From contig NBAY01000002.1 in NCBI GenBank assembly GCA_002794775.1, positions 1,674,001 to 1,738,000 of the forward strand: a DNA stretch of 64,000 nt, given 5' to 3'. Under the pieces are notes generated by a model that did not search any database, was not told the origin of the DNA, and was given only the letters and a program-made list of their open reading frames with translations. The DNA is from Porodaedalea pini (Eukaryota; Basidiomycota; Agaricomycetes; Hymenochaetales; Hymenochaetaceae). Below, piece by piece: positions 34,131-44,833 of the stretch (position 1 is the first letter of the stretch; each line of letters opens with the position of its first letter). A program made the position numbers and the translations under genes.

Positions 34131-37100
34131 TTGAATCCGGACTCGTTAAAATATAACCAACCGTCTGTACAACACGTAGATGCGAACAACGTCGATGGTT
34201 TTCCGGAGTATGAAGTCCCCACCGGTGTGAAAAGAAGTGAAGGGTACGAGCAGTTGTTCATGAGAGGAACTGGCGGACGCCAGCTGGACCTTCTCCTGAA
34301 CGTCGGACACAGTGTGAAAGGTGAAGTGAGGGAGGTAGATGCTCACGCACTCGTGGACTCGGGATGTACAGGATCGTGCATCGACGTGAGGTTCGTCGAA
34401 CGGTATGGGCTAGAGACGAAGCGGTATATCCGACCCCTTGCGGTGCTCAATGCCGACGGCACGCACAACGAAGCTGGGTTGATCAAGGAATACGTTGATG
34501 TTGAACTCACGATCGGTCATCATAAGGAACAGATCGTCCTGGCAGTAACCTCATTGGCGTCTTCTAACATCTTCCTGGGGTACGACTGGCTTCGACGACA
34601 CAATCCAGAGGTCAACTGGAAGACGGGGACACTCGACTTTACTCGCTGTCCAGGTGAATGCGTGGTAGAGAAGGACGACGAGGAAGGTATGCGGAGGGTG
34701 TGGAGAGCAGCAGAGGAGACGAGGAGGGTGAGAGAGGTGCGAATGGACAAGGAGTCCTGGCCCGCATACCTCAACGACTACGCCGACGTCTTTAGCGAAA
34801 AAGGCTTCGAAAAGCTACCGGAACACCGACCGTGGGACCACGTCATCGACTTGAAGCCCGACTTCAAACCAAGTGACTGTAAAATCTACCCGCTCACGCC
34901 AACAGAGCAACAGTCACTCAAGGACTTCCTCGATGAAAACTTGAAGTCGGGTCGCATTCGACGGTCGATATCGCCCATGGCGTCGCCCTTCTTCTTCATT
35001 AAGAAGGCCGACAAATCGCTACGCCCGATCCAGGATTACCGTAAGCTCAATGACGGTACGATCAAGAACAAGTATCCCCTCCCTCTCATTGACGAACTCG
35101 TCGACAAGGTCAAGAAAGCGAAGTACATCACTAAGCTTGACCTTCGCTGGGGGTACTACAATATCCGGATCCGCGAGGGTGACGAATGGAAAGCAGCGTT
35201 TCGCACAAACATGGGCCTCTTCGAACCGACGGTCATGTTCTTTGGTCTCTGCAATGCCCCGGCAACGTTCCAGGCTTTTGTCAATCACATCTTCAAGGAA
35301 CTGATTTACGCTAACCTGATCATCGTATACCTCGACGACATATTGATCCTCTCGGAGACCATTGAGGAACATATAGACACGTCGAGGCGCGTCCTTCAGA
35401 TCCTGCGAGAGAATGGCCTGTACCTGAAGCCGGAGAAGTGCGAATTTGACGCCAAGGTCGTCAAATACCTCGGCCACATCATCGGTAATGGCGAGATCAA
35501 GGCTGACCCAGCAAAGACGGAGGCGATTGCGAACTGGCCGGTCCCACGAAACCTGAAACAGCTACAACAATTCCTCGGCATGGGTAACTGGCTACGACGG
35601 TTCATCAAGGACTACAGTAAGGTGGTCCATCCGCTGACGTCGTTAACAGGCAAGAAGGACTGGGTATGGGAGACCGAACAGCAGGAAGCGTTCGAGGAGC
35701 TGAGACGACGTCTCTGCTCACCTCCAGTCCTAGCCATCGCCAACGACGAGGGTCCTTTCCGCGTAGAAGCGGACTCGTCAAACTTTGCGCTCGGCGGTGT
35801 GTTGTTGCAAAAACAGGAAGGGAAGTGGAGGGTGATTGCCTATAGGTCAGAAGCGCTCCTACCCGCTGAACGAAACTACGAGATCTACGACAAGGAGATG
35901 CTCGCGATCGTTTCGGCGCTCAAGGAATGGCGACAATACCTCCTCGGCGCTCGCCACACGATTGAAATCTGGTCCGACCACGCTAACCTCACCTACTTCA
36001 GGTCAGCGCAGAAGCTGAGCTACCGTCAAGCCCGCTGGCGAACCGAACTCGAAGAGTTTGACTTCCACCTCGAACACAAGTCGGGGAAGACGATGGGCAA
36101 GGCGGACCTATTATCGCGCAAGGCAGGTTACGACAAGGGCCAGGATGACAACGACGGCATCGTCTTCATCAAGGAAAAGTGGTTGAATCGTGGAATAGTG
36201 AGGACGTCGCGGGATGAAGTGTTGGAACGAGTGGGTGAAGCGCAGAGGGCACAAGACGAGTCGGAAAGGCCGACGAATATGGTAGAAGTCGACGGGTTGT
36301 GGCGAATGAAAGGCAAGGTGTACGTGCCGTCGACGATGAAGGAAGCGGTGTTGAGGGAGTGCCACGACTCGACCCTGGCAGGACATCCGGGATCGTCGAA
36401 GACGGTCGAACTGGTACGTCGAGACTTCTGGTGGGCGTCGATGTTCTCCGATGTCCGAGCATACGTCCGAGGATGTGACCGCTGCCAACGAACGAAGGCT
36501 CTGAGGGCATCAAGGTCGAGGCCACTTCATCCAAACGCGGTCCCTGAAGGTCCCTGGGAAATTGTCACGGTCGACCTCATCGGAGAACTCCCGGACTCCA
36601 AGGGGCACAACGCAATCTGCGTTTTCGTCGATAGGTTCTCGAAACAGATGCACGCGATCCCGACGACGACAAAATTGTCAGCGGAAGGCATGGCTCAACT
36701 GTACCGCGACCACGTCTTCCGTCTCCATGGCTTGCCAAAAAAGATCATCCATGACCGAGGCACGCAGTTTGACGCATCAATGATGAGGGAGCTGTACAAA
36801 CTCCTACACATCGAAGGCAACCCGTCGACGGCGTATCACCCGCAAACGGACGGTCAGACGGAACGCGTCAACCAAGAGCTCGAACAGTACCTCCGGCTCT
36901 TCGTTGACCATCGGCAGTCAGACTGGAAAGACTGGCTCCCTCTCGCAGAGTTCGCCTACAACAACCGAGAACACTCGGCGACAAAGATGTCACCCTTCTA
37001 CGCGAACACTGGACGTCACCCTAGGAGCTTCGACGCCGTACGAACTTCCTCTACCAACATGTCGGCAGAAGAATTCGCGAAGCACATCAAGGAGACCCAT

Positions 37101-37874
37101 CGCGCGGCAAGGGACAATCTGGTCAAGGCAGCAGAAGACATGAAACGCTACCATGACCGGACGGCAGGAGCATCGGTGGAATACAAGGCTGGCGACAAGG
37201 TCTTCCTTGACGGGCGAAACATCAGTACGGACTCGCCGACAAAGAAACTTGCAGACAAATGGTACGGCCCCTTTGACGTCGTCGACAAGGTAGGAGCGAG
37301 CGCGTACAAGCTCAAACTCCCGAAGCGATGGAAAAAGGTCCACCCTGTCTTCAACGAAGCCCTGTTGAAACCCGCCGTTGAACCGTCGTTTGAGAGCCAG
37401 AAGCTACCGCCACCGCCACCACCGGAAATCGTCGACAACGAAGAGGAATACGAGGTTGAAGAGGTCATTGACTCACGTCTGCACCGAGGTAAACTACAGT
37501 ACCTCGTCAAGTGGGTCGGGTACAACGAACCGACCTGGCAACCGGAGACGGACTTCGGCGAGAACGCAAAGGAGGCAATTGCTGAATTCTACCTCAAACA
37601 CCCCGGTGCTCCCCGCAAACTCGATATCCCTCGCTCACGACTCCGTCCGCTCTTCGTCGACACCGAGCCAGACGACCGCGATCTTGGTTGGTCGGGACGC
37701 CCAACCTTGAGGGGGGGTAATGTCAGGACTCGAACTTCCCCTTTTCTTTATTTCCCCTTTTCCTTTTTCGTTTCTGTTAATTGCTCCTTTTCATTATCTT
37801 TAATCATCTTTCCAATCACTTCCCACACTCCCTCTACACGACCTTCATTCGTTCCATTCCCACTCGTTATGTAA
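34131..37874 (+). CDS. Element E pol polyprotein
   Basis: The open frame has 1247 codons and reads on into the 3' LTR; the conserved protein ends near 37715. Protease: VDSGCTGS near residue 76. Reverse transcriptase: FFFIKKADKSLRPIQDYRK, FGLCNAPATFQAF and YLDD near residue 400. RNase H: EADSSNFALGG near 545 and YDKEMLAIVSAL. Integrase: HHCC zinc domain (ECHDSTLAGHPG ... GCDRCQRTK, about 745-785), then D,D,E in TVDLIGEL, DRGTQFDA and QTDGQTERVNQELE. Chromodomain: YEVEEVIDSRLHRGKLQYLVKWVGYNEPTW, about 1105-1140. All catalytic residues are present. The pol frame starts 35 nt after gag in another frame; the first ATG is used here, but the mode of expression is unknown. Confidence 0.95.
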   Translation: MNPDSLKYNQPSVQHVDANNVDGFPEYEVPTGVKRSEGYEQLFMRGTGGRQLDLLLNVGHSVKGEVREVDAHALVDSGCTGSCIDVRFVERYGLETKRYIRPLAVLNADGTHNEAGLIKEYVDVELTIGHHKEQIVLAVTSLASSNIFLGYDWLRRHNPEVNWKTGTLDFTRCPGECVVEKDDEEGMRRVWRAAEETRRVREVRMDKESWPAYLNDYADVFSEKGFEKLPEHRPWDHVIDLKPDFKPSDCKIYPLTPTEQQSLKDFLDENLKSGRIRRSISPMASPFFFIKKADKSLRPIQDYRKLNDGTIKNKYPLPLIDELVDKVKKAKYITKLDLRWGYYNIRIREGDEWKAAFRTNMGLFEPTVMFFGLCNAPATFQAFVNHIFKELIYANLIIVYLDDILILSETIEEHIDTSRRVLQILRENGLYLKPEKCEFDAKVVKYLGHIIGNGEIKADPAKTEAIANWPVPRNLKQLQQFLGMGNWLRRFIKDYSKVVHPLTSLTGKKDWVWETEQQEAFEELRRRLCSPPVLAIANDEGPFRVEADSSNFALGGVLLQKQEGKWRVIAYRSEALLPAERNYEIYDKEMLAIVSALKEWRQYLLGARHTIEIWSDHANLTYFRSAQKLSYRQARWRTELEEFDFHLEHKSGKTMGKADLLSRKAGYDKGQDDNDGIVFIKEKWLNRGIVRTSRDEVLERVGEAQRAQDESERPTNMVEVDGLWRMKGKVYVPSTMKEAVLRECHDSTLAGHPGSSKTVELVRRDFWWASMFSDVRAYVRGCDRCQRTKALRASRSRPLHPNAVPEGPWEIVTVDLIGELPDSKGHNAICVFVDRFSKQMHAIPTTTKLSAEGMAQLYRDHVFRLHGLPKKIIHDRGTQFDASMMRELYKLLHIEGNPSTAYHPQTDGQTERVNQELEQYLRLFVDHRQSDWKDWLPLAEFAYNNREHSATKMSPFYANTGRHPRSFDAVRTSSTNMSAEEFAKHIKETHRAARDNLVKAAEDMKRYHDRTAGASVEYKAGDKVFLDGRNISTDSPTKKLADKWYGPFDVVDKVGASAYKLKLPKRWKKVHPVFNEALLKPAVEPSFESQKLPPPPPPEIVDNEEEYEVEEVIDSRLHRGKLQYLVKWVGYNEPTWQPETDFGENAKEAIAEFYLKHPGAPRKLDIPRSRLRPLFVDTEPDDRDLGWSGRPTLRGGNVRTRTSPFLYFPFSFFVSVNCSFSLSLIIFPITSHTPSTRPSFVPFPLVM
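37710..37720 (+). promoter_or_regulatory. Polypurine tract of element E
   Basis: GAGGGGGGGTAA immediately precedes the 3' LTR. This is the standard position for plus-strand DNA priming. The same tract sits at 641-653 and, on the minus strand, at 16362 and 46763. Confidence 0.85.
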
Positions 37875-38143
37875 TGTTAGGTAATATAGTCTCACGGTCG
37901 TCGCTATATAAGGTCTCAGGAATCGCATGAACTCCTTGTTCTGCTTTTCCTCTTACCTCCGCGTCGACCTAGGTGAGACTCGTCCCCCTTGTATTAGTCT
38001 AGTCTTGTATTAATCCTCTTACCTCCGCGTCGACCTAGCCTGAGTAAGCGTGTCCCGAGTCTACGCTCGAGTATAGCACGTCCCAGACGACAGTCAGCCG
38101 AGGCCTGCCCAGTCCGAGCCGTCTCCCGGGCTTCCGCCTAACA
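37721..38143 (+). repeat. 3' LTR of element E
   Basis: 423 bp. I saw no difference from the 5' LTR when reading the two side by side. Confidence 0.96.
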
Positions 38144-38789
38144 GGAAACTCCTGGAGGCCTGTGGGAATCATTAACCACTGTGGCTAACTTGTGGACGGA
38201 CCGGTGGTTGTGGTTAACCACCAGTTGGAAACTGTGGAAAGATGTTGTGTAAGCATCCAAATATAGTAATTTGTAAACAACTGTCACTGTGTCATTACCA
38301 AAAATGAAAATTGTGCATGCAGTGCATCTCGGCATAAGTGCTCTGAAAGCCAACTAAAGACAATTTTTTTTTTTGCAATTTGGTGCCCTTCTGGACACAA
38401 AGCAACCTCCAGTGCATGATTCACGGCTCCATCTGTGCCATAATCTTCAACATCCTCAGCAGGAAGACTGAATGATTTAAAATCATAGTACTGATTTGAG
38501 AAAGGAAGGCTATCTGGGAGACTAGAAAGATAGTAGAATAGCTCTTGAAGCTTAGTTTCAAGCTCTTGAGGACCTAGAATGCTTACAAACATAGCTGTAT
38601 GCACCTCAACTCAATTTTTTTTTGATTAGATTACCCTACACTATGACATAAGAAATAATGACTAATATATCTAATTGGGTTTGCCACAGGCCATTTTTGA
38701 CAGTGCCCTGTGGTGAAGTGGTTAACCCCATGGGAAACCACAGTGGTTAACCACTCAGTGGGTAACTCTGAGTTTCCCCTCCAACTCTA

Positions 38790-39776
38790 GTGCCACAAGA
38801 GCCTCAAAACGCAAACATTTTCATATCTCAACCAAAAGTTGACCGTTTTGTGTCATCTAAGTTGCTAAATTCATTGTTTTATCTCATCTTTCATATTTCA
38901 ACAAGAGTGATAGGAAATAGTCAAAATTGGAGTCCAAAACAGTAAAAATGCTGTTTTTGAACCCATTTCCCTTGTTCATTTTTTCCTGTACTCAGATTTC
39001 ACTGTACAGTGCTCCAGACCAGCCCAGAATTCCAGTATTAGTCTATTATGAATTTACAGACTGATTTTGAGATGTATTGTGAGGTAGATGTGCTGAATTG
39101 GTGCATGCCTAAAACACACAAATCCCCTCTGTTTCTGCAAGCCCCCCAGCCCCCAGGAAAAATTCTTCTCAACTAATTTCATGCATGTAAATTCATTCAA
39201 AGTGTATTGGAAGAGATTTGAGCAGCATCCATAGATACAGGCTTGCTTCATGAATCAGGGATATGTTCACAAGAATAGTGCATACAGTCAGAATCTGGTA
39301 CTCATTTCAGCTCACTGGTTGATGCTAGAGCCCTGGATGCTGCTAAAATCTCTTCCAATACACTTTGAATGAATTTACATGCATGAAATTAGTTGAGAAG
39401 AATTTTTCCTGGGGGCTGGGGGGCTTGCAGAAACAGAGGGGATTTGTGTGTTTTAGGCATGCACCAATTCAGCACATCTACCTCACAATACATCTCAAAA
39501 TCAGTCTGTAAATTCATAATAGACTAATACTGGAATTCTGGGCTGGTCTGGAGCACTGTACAGTGAAATCTGAGTACAGGAAAAAATGAACAAGGGAAAT
39601 GGGTTCAAAAACAGCATTTTTACTGTTTTGGACTCCAATTTTGACTATTTCCTATCACTCTTGTTGAAATATGAAAGATGAGATAAAACAATGAATTTAG
39701 CAACTTAGATGACACAAAACGGTCAACTTTTGGTTGAGATATGAAAATGTTTTGTGTTTTGAGGCTCTTGTGGCAC
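38790..39776. repeat. Near-perfect 440-bp inverted repeat (inner palindrome)
   Basis: Arms 38790-39230 and 39335-39776 are reverse complements with very few mismatches (for example GTGCCACAAGAGCCTC against GAGGCTCTTGTGGCAC, and GCAAGCCCCCCAGCCCCC against its complement). The loop is about 104 bp. There is no coding content. It lies inside foldback family 2 and may be a separate element nested in it. Confidence 0.9.
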
Positions 39777-39836
39777 GAAAATCAGTGAAATCACGTGTGA
39801 CAATACTTCTGAAAAGGGCAGTAATACTGACTTCAT

Positions 39837-40009
39837 TCATTTTTGGTTAGAGTGCATTACCGATAACCTCGACATTTTTCAGATGCTAGTCAGCTGGCTT
39901 CAAGCCAACGGCAACCGTCAGGCCCTCCTTTCTGAGACAGGTGGTGGAAACACTGCATCATGCGAGACCGAGTGCACTTTTAGCTTGCTCATAATTATTC
40001 GTACTGACC
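39837..40009 (+). pseudogene. GH5 endoglucanase remnant, part 1 (penultimate exon)
   Basis: Matches the intact gene at 58262-58448: the intron end, then the exon with WLQANGNRQALLSETGGGNTA (catalytic nucleophile Glu in LSETGG), then the start of the last intron. Everything upstream of this exon is missing, replaced by the foldback element. Homology stops at CTGACC in the last intron, exactly at the TIR of the large insertion, and resumes at 53971. Confidence 0.92.
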
Positions 40010-40570
40010 CATCACAAAAATCTGCAGAGTATTATAACTAATTATATTCAATTATAAGTCTTAAAAGACATGTAATACATATAATCATTTGGGGCATAAT
40101 TATAGAGCAATAAAATCTGAACTCCATCTTACAATCCACCATAATACTTACCGAAAAGCATAACAGTCATACCAAATTATAATATATCAAAACACTTATG
40201 AGAGATTTTAATACATGATAAGAATTTCAATAGAGTATAAGTTAGCAGAAGTATTGCAGACTTATATATAATTAAATAAATTCTAAAGTCAGAATTACAA
40301 GGTGGTGGAAGAGTTGTTGGAGTTATAAAAGCAAGAAATTACTTATAATGCTTTCTAATTGATGGTGATGTGCACTGTTGGTTCTCATGTGTATAATAGT
40401 TATAGCTCACTTAGCAGCAGTTGTCATGGATGACAATTAGATAGAAGTATTGGAATAGAATGAAATTGAAATAGCACATAACAATATGTGACCGACGATA
40501 GGGAAAATAGAAATAGCTGTTCAAGATGGATGGTATCGGATTGAATGTGAGCGGAAATTTCAATCAAAAT
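40010..40570. other. AT-rich, gene-free left end of the TIR element
   Basis: Repeated TTATAA/ATTATA words and no coding frame. Only the terminal inverted repeat at the extreme left is recognisable. Confidence 0.5.
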
Positions 40571-41530
40571 TCATACATTGTCCTCTTCCTCTTCGTTGTC
40601 CTCCTCACCCTCAGTCCAGTCTCGATAGAAGTCTTCAATATCAGCTATGGCACCTAGGTCATGAGGATCAGTTGCCGCTTGGGTATTCAGAAAGATAATT
40701 CTGAGTAAGGGTTAGTAAGGGACCATAATATCACATAGACACAGATGAACATACCGATTCCACCAAATCAATAGCTCAGCAGTGTACCTCTTGACATGTG
40801 GGACGTCAGACCTGAACAATTGAATAATACCATTAAACATCTCGGGTATTTCTGGAGCACTCGACATAGAGAAATGGAGCCTTGCGCTAACAGCAAAGTA
40901 GACCTGGTAGTAATACATTTTTCAGTATTATATATGCACAAACTGTGAAACAAATAAAATACCTGGACAGTAACGTATGCAAGTGATCCTGGAGTGACTT
41001 CGGTCATACCATGGATCTCTGCATTACCTATTTTCGTACACCTTGAGCCTTTGACAGCGGGACCTGAGTTGGCAGAAGAAGGCGCTGTAAAGATGTGTTT
41101 ATAGGCCTACAAAAAGATGTAAACACATTAAGAAAGAAAAAGGAAGAAGACTTGCCCTGACGATCAAATTACCCTTCAAGAAGCCCTTCAGAGGGTTCCT
41201 TGGATGATAAATACCATTTTTGAAGGCAAAGACTCGGCTATGGTTGCCATCAAGTTCATGGGTAACTCCTTTTTTGTTTGTTACTGTGGCCCTGTCTGCA
41301 CGCAACAAAGCTAGATATCTAGAAAGTATGTAATATAAATAAGCAATGATGTGATAGGGAAGGCATGAGCACGTCTTCTTTTGTTCAAGGTGGATCAGTG
41401 ATTTGTTGTAATTCAGCAGGGCTAAGCTTTGTGTTAGGAATACCTTTGTTTAGAATTTGTTGTGGGCTAGTCCATGGTTCATATGCTCTAGCAAGGTAGC
41501 ATCCCTTGCTGATGAAGATGTCCACTGCAG
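40571..41530 (-). CDS. DUF6698-like fungal protein, multi-exon (5' end unresolved)
   Basis: Exons joined by splice signals encode FISKGCYLARAYEPWTSPQ (about 41510), LRADRATVTNKKGVTHELDGN and YHPRNPLKGFLKGNLIVR (41310-41155). Then comes AYKHIFTAPSSANSG, IGNAEIHGMTEVTPGSLAYVTVQ, VYFAVSARLHFS, a stretch ending LLIWWNR, and an acidic tail (EGEEDNEEEEDNV, stop 40571). Introns include 40701-40754 and about 40907-40963. The intron after LIVR has a GC-AG border (AGG|GCAAGT...TGTAG). The motif order (YKHIF--PSS, GNA-IHGMT-VTP-S-AYV--Q, WWNR) fits the basidiomycete family I remember as DUF6698, a function-unknown family with many genomic copies. The 5' exons beyond 41530 (possibly to about 42050) are not resolved. 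It may be intact or decaying. Confidence 0.55.
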
Positions 41531-42049
41531 TACTGCAAATGAGTAAAGTAAACAGATAAACGAGGACAAGAGGAAGAAGCCAGTGTACTGATCACAGAAA
41601 GCTCAGATCACAGAAAGACAGAAGAAAGAATAGTACGCACCTCTTTTTGAATCAATCATAATATCTCACCTGACATGACGATGTATGTTCAATGTGCATC
41701 CTTCACCCTATCAAAAAACAGCACCGCTAACTATAGTTTACAGTACTGCATACTCCACCCCACCTATCACATGCACTAGGCTGGCGATGACGGCAGGGTT
41801 GGCTATACTATGACAGCGGTTGCTATCAAGCCTGGGAGCACTTGTCAAAAGACGAGGTGAAAGAAGGCTCGAGACAGTGAGAAATCCCGTCCTGATCCCA
41901 GAAAGCTCGGATCCCAGTATTTGCTTGATCTGGCTGTTGATGGTCAGCCAGTAAAGCAATATGATATGTTTTAGTATACGGACCTCTTTCTTGAGTTCTA
42001 GTGCTCAAACTTGTTGGGTAATGCACGAAGTCCATATCATGGCTTGCTA

Positions 42050-42876
42050 TGACAGCTGCTGTTGTTGACTCGTATCAATGGATGGGAAAACAATCCACTG
42101 GAGGATAACATTGCTGATCCCTGATGTGTCGCTGATCCTTGGTGTGTCAGTCGTTTGAGCGGTACACAGATGCTCATGCAAGTAACAAAGCCCATGAGTT
42201 ATTGACTATGCAGAAAGAAAAGGAAACAATTACTTACCAAACCTGAGCGGTGGTCCGTGCCGTTTCACAAGCTCAGTCTAGCAAGGTAGCATGATCGCAC
42301 CTACTACTCATAATCTGGCCATTGAGCGTGTGCTTGGTCATGGTCAAGTAAAAGATTGAGGATGGTCAAAGGGCTACAGTCGCGGAGAATGAGATAGGGG
42401 GGAGGGAGACATCGGTGTGAGAGTCAGGCTTGTGGCAGTGGGGCCTGAGCCTAGTTGGGAGCAATTGCTGCGAGTCGTGCATGCATTCCCACGTACTCCG
42501 GCACGTGACGACTCAGTCCAAAGTCGATCATCGCCGCTGCTGCTCTCGTCGTCGACTTCAAGTTGCCTCCCACCATCAATCAACCCATTACCACCGCCCA
42601 AAGAACCCACCCAACCATCACGAAGTCCCTAAGAGTCAGCCTAGTGCAGACTCATGGACATATCATCGACGGTCTGCAGTAGCAAACCGTCTTGTGTATC
42701 TCAGTGGCTACAATTCGTATTTGCTGAGCTGAAGGTTGTCGTCTTCAGGGCCCAACACTTCAAGGATTTCTCCGTGGAGAGGCAGATTGAAATTGCGAGG
42801 TGTGTCATAGAAAGTTGCTTGTTTGAATGCGCTTGTTACAGGAAATTGCTATTTTAGGAAGGATCAGCAGATCGAC
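42050..42876. other. Gene-poor spacer
   Basis: Short frames only, none convincing. The minus strand at 42374-42610 encodes a Gly/Ser/Asp-rich stretch that might be the N-terminal exon of the DUF6698-like gene, but no splice path is secure. Confidence 0.35.
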
Positions 42877-43722
42877 ATGGGATCGACAGGATCAACAACG
42901 AACCAATTTGCCTACCAGCCAGGATTCAGCCAGGAGGCACCCGCAACAATCTATGACAAAGCCAGGAAGCGAGCGCAAGAAGCATATCGAACAGCATGGC
43001 CATGCCAAAGTGATAAGACGCACCTACCTGAGTCAATGGAGCTGTGCAACTTCTGCCGGGAGCTGTATCATTACTCATGGGCAGCACATGAGCGAATCTT
43101 CCTACACATCCTGGAAGCGGTATCAGTACAGAACACAATGCTCATTGCCTCGCAGCACAGACCGCTCAGCAAATGACAGCAAGAGCCAGTTATGCAGGGA
43201 AGGACGAGTATGGCATACATGCACGAGCTCAAATGGTGGCTAGCAGATGAACAAATGTACGCAGCACTAGCAGGCCTTACGATATGGATCACACAAAGGG
43301 AACACCACCAACAATGTGGCCGATGGGCAATTCTCCTCAACTGGCCAATCACTACCCACCAGACACAACAAGAAGCACATCACGAACTCTGGGAACTCAG
43401 AGATGAAATCATCGATGACCTCATCACTACATGGCGAAGGGGCTTCGACGGCTACTTAACAGTAGACCGCCACGCCACCCAAACCTATTATGGAGTACAA
43501 CTCAAAGTGGTAATTGGCATTGATGTAGTGCCCAGTGAAGTTGGCTTAACAACAGGATACACCTGGGTCTACGAAGAACGCCTAATGGCAGCAACCAGAC
43601 TAGTGGATGATAGAAGTGGTGAAGGAAACCCACGACCAGTCCCCGCACCAGGAGGAAGCCAGACAGGCACCACCAAATCTACCAACCAACCGATGGATGA
43701 CTCATCCCTGGAAAGGGAATAG
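42877..43722 (+). pseudogene. Unrecognised protein of about 280 codons with one internal stop
   Basis: A single frame runs from ATG 42877 (MGSTGSTTNQF) to 43722 with one TGA at 43174-43176. It encodes YDKARKRAQEAYRTAWPC, LYHYSWAAHERIFLHILEAV, then MHELKWWLADEQMYAALAGL, WAILLNWPITTHQTQQEAHHE and a Pro/Ser-rich end (SLERE). Only one stop separates two long halves, so this is a recently broken gene. I recognise no domain. Its position before a possible LTR suggests a retroelement gag-like gene, but that is inference. Confidence 0.45.
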
Positions 43723-43738
43723 ATGAGACGCTCGGAAC

Positions 43739-44235
43739 CAAGTGGCTATTTATAGCACAGTGACATCACCATGATGCAATACTCCATGATGGTGGGGTAA
43801 AGTGTGGGAACTTTGGAGCAAGTGACGCAAGTGGCTATTTATAGCACGCAACAATGTCATAGTGGAGCAGAAGGTTCTAAGAATTACTGTGGATCGTGGG
43901 AGAAGTGGAGAAGTCATTCCCCGACTAGTTAGAATTAGGTTAGCTGTGGAGCTAAGGTTCAAAGAACCCAAACTCTATAAAGAGGCGAGCAGGAGCGCCC
44001 TTGTCTCCTCAGCAAAATTCTTCTGCCCTTGATACGTCTTCAATACTAGTTCAGCTTGAGCCCACAGCTCGCTGCTATTACTGTTATTCTCCTGCTAAAG
44101 ACCAAGCGCTCAACAAGCCAATCACCCTCCATACAACTAGCTCAAGAACGCTTACCTTGAGTCTTCGAGAAGGACGTCCATTAGTTCCGGTACGTCAGAC
44201 AGATTAGTCACCTGTTCTGACACTGGTCCTAACAG
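43739..44235 (+). repeat. Possible LTR/promoter segment with repeated TATTTATAGCAC
   Basis: AAGTGGCTATTTATAGCAC occurs twice (43739-43757 and 43831-43849). Downstream is CTCTATAAAGAGG (about 43976), and the segment ends CTGGTCCTAACA. It has the build of a promoter-bearing LTR or of a promoter for the gene at 44366. A second LTR copy and target duplications were not found. Confidence 0.3.
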
Positions 44236-44560
44236 CGCTGAAGGCTCAAACATTTTCAAAGACATTTCAGTCCAATCCTGATTCATCCTACGTCAAGGCT
44301 TTCTCAAAGTTCTCCAAATTTCAATCCTTCATCGACCATGTAACTTGTGACAGACCTATCTCAAGATGTCAAGCAGAGGTGATTACTCTTGGTATGGTAC
44401 GAATGGCGAGAATAGCTCATGGGGTGAAGAGCAAGGCTCATGCCAGTGGGAGCTTGGCTCGTGGGGCAAGGAGCAAGGCTCGGGGGGCAAAGAGCAAGGC
44501 TCAGGGGGCAAGGAGCAAGGCTCATACCAGTGGGATGGAGAGCTTGACTCATGGAGCAAT

Positions 44561-44833
44561 GAGCCTGGCTCGTGGGGCGATGAGCCTGGCTCATGGGGTG
44601 ATGAGCCTGGCTCATGGGGCGATGAGCCTGGCTCATGGGGCGATGAGCCTGGCTCATGGGGCGATGAGCCTGGCTCATGGGGCGATGAGCCTGGCTCATG
44701 GGGCGATGAGCCTGGCTCATGGGGCGATGAGCCTGGCTCATGGGGCGATGAGCCTGGCTCATGGGGCGATGAGCCTGGCTCATGGGGCGATGAGCCTGGC
44801 TCATGGGGCGATGAGCCTGGCTCATGGGGCGAT
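44561..44833 (+). repeat. 21-bp minisatellite, 13 copies, in coding sequence
   Basis: The unit GAGCCTGGCTCATGGGGCGAT repeats 13 times with almost no variation (the first and second copies have CGTGG or GGTGAT variants). It encodes the heptad EPGSWGD. Degenerate related units (GSWGKEQ, GSGGKEQ) precede it from about 44440. Because 21 is a multiple of 3, all frames on both strands stay open, which creates long spurious ORFs. Confidence 0.97.

Larger units (their letters stand above)
31889..38143 (+). mobile_element. Young, full-length Ty3/gypsy chromovirus (element E), TSD GGAAA
   Basis: A 6255-bp element with LTRs 31889-32311 and 37721-38143, flanked by GGAAA (31884-31888 and 38144-38148). 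The two 423-bp LTRs look identical base for base, which implies a very recent insertion. Gag and pol are both open, with intact protease D-S-G, RT YLDD and integrase D,D,E motifs. A chromodomain at the pol C terminus places it in the chromovirus branch, which directs integration by binding chromatin marks. It appears competent to move. Confidence 0.96.
31821..39836. mobile_element. Nested foldback DNA element (family 2) containing gypsy E
   Basis: The left terminus TTACTACCCTTTTCAG (about 31821) and the right terminus CTGAAAAGGGCAGTAA (about 39836) form an inverted repeat of about 55 bp that runs through GTATTGTCACRTGTGA and TTTCACTGATTTTCRTGCCAC. Without gypsy E the element is about 1.76 kb. 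It has a second, inner inverted repeat (38790-39776) and short mirrored GAGTTGGAGGGGAAACTC/GAGTTTCCCCTCCAACTC segments. No transposase. Its right end lies in an intron of the GH5 remnant. Confidence 0.7.
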
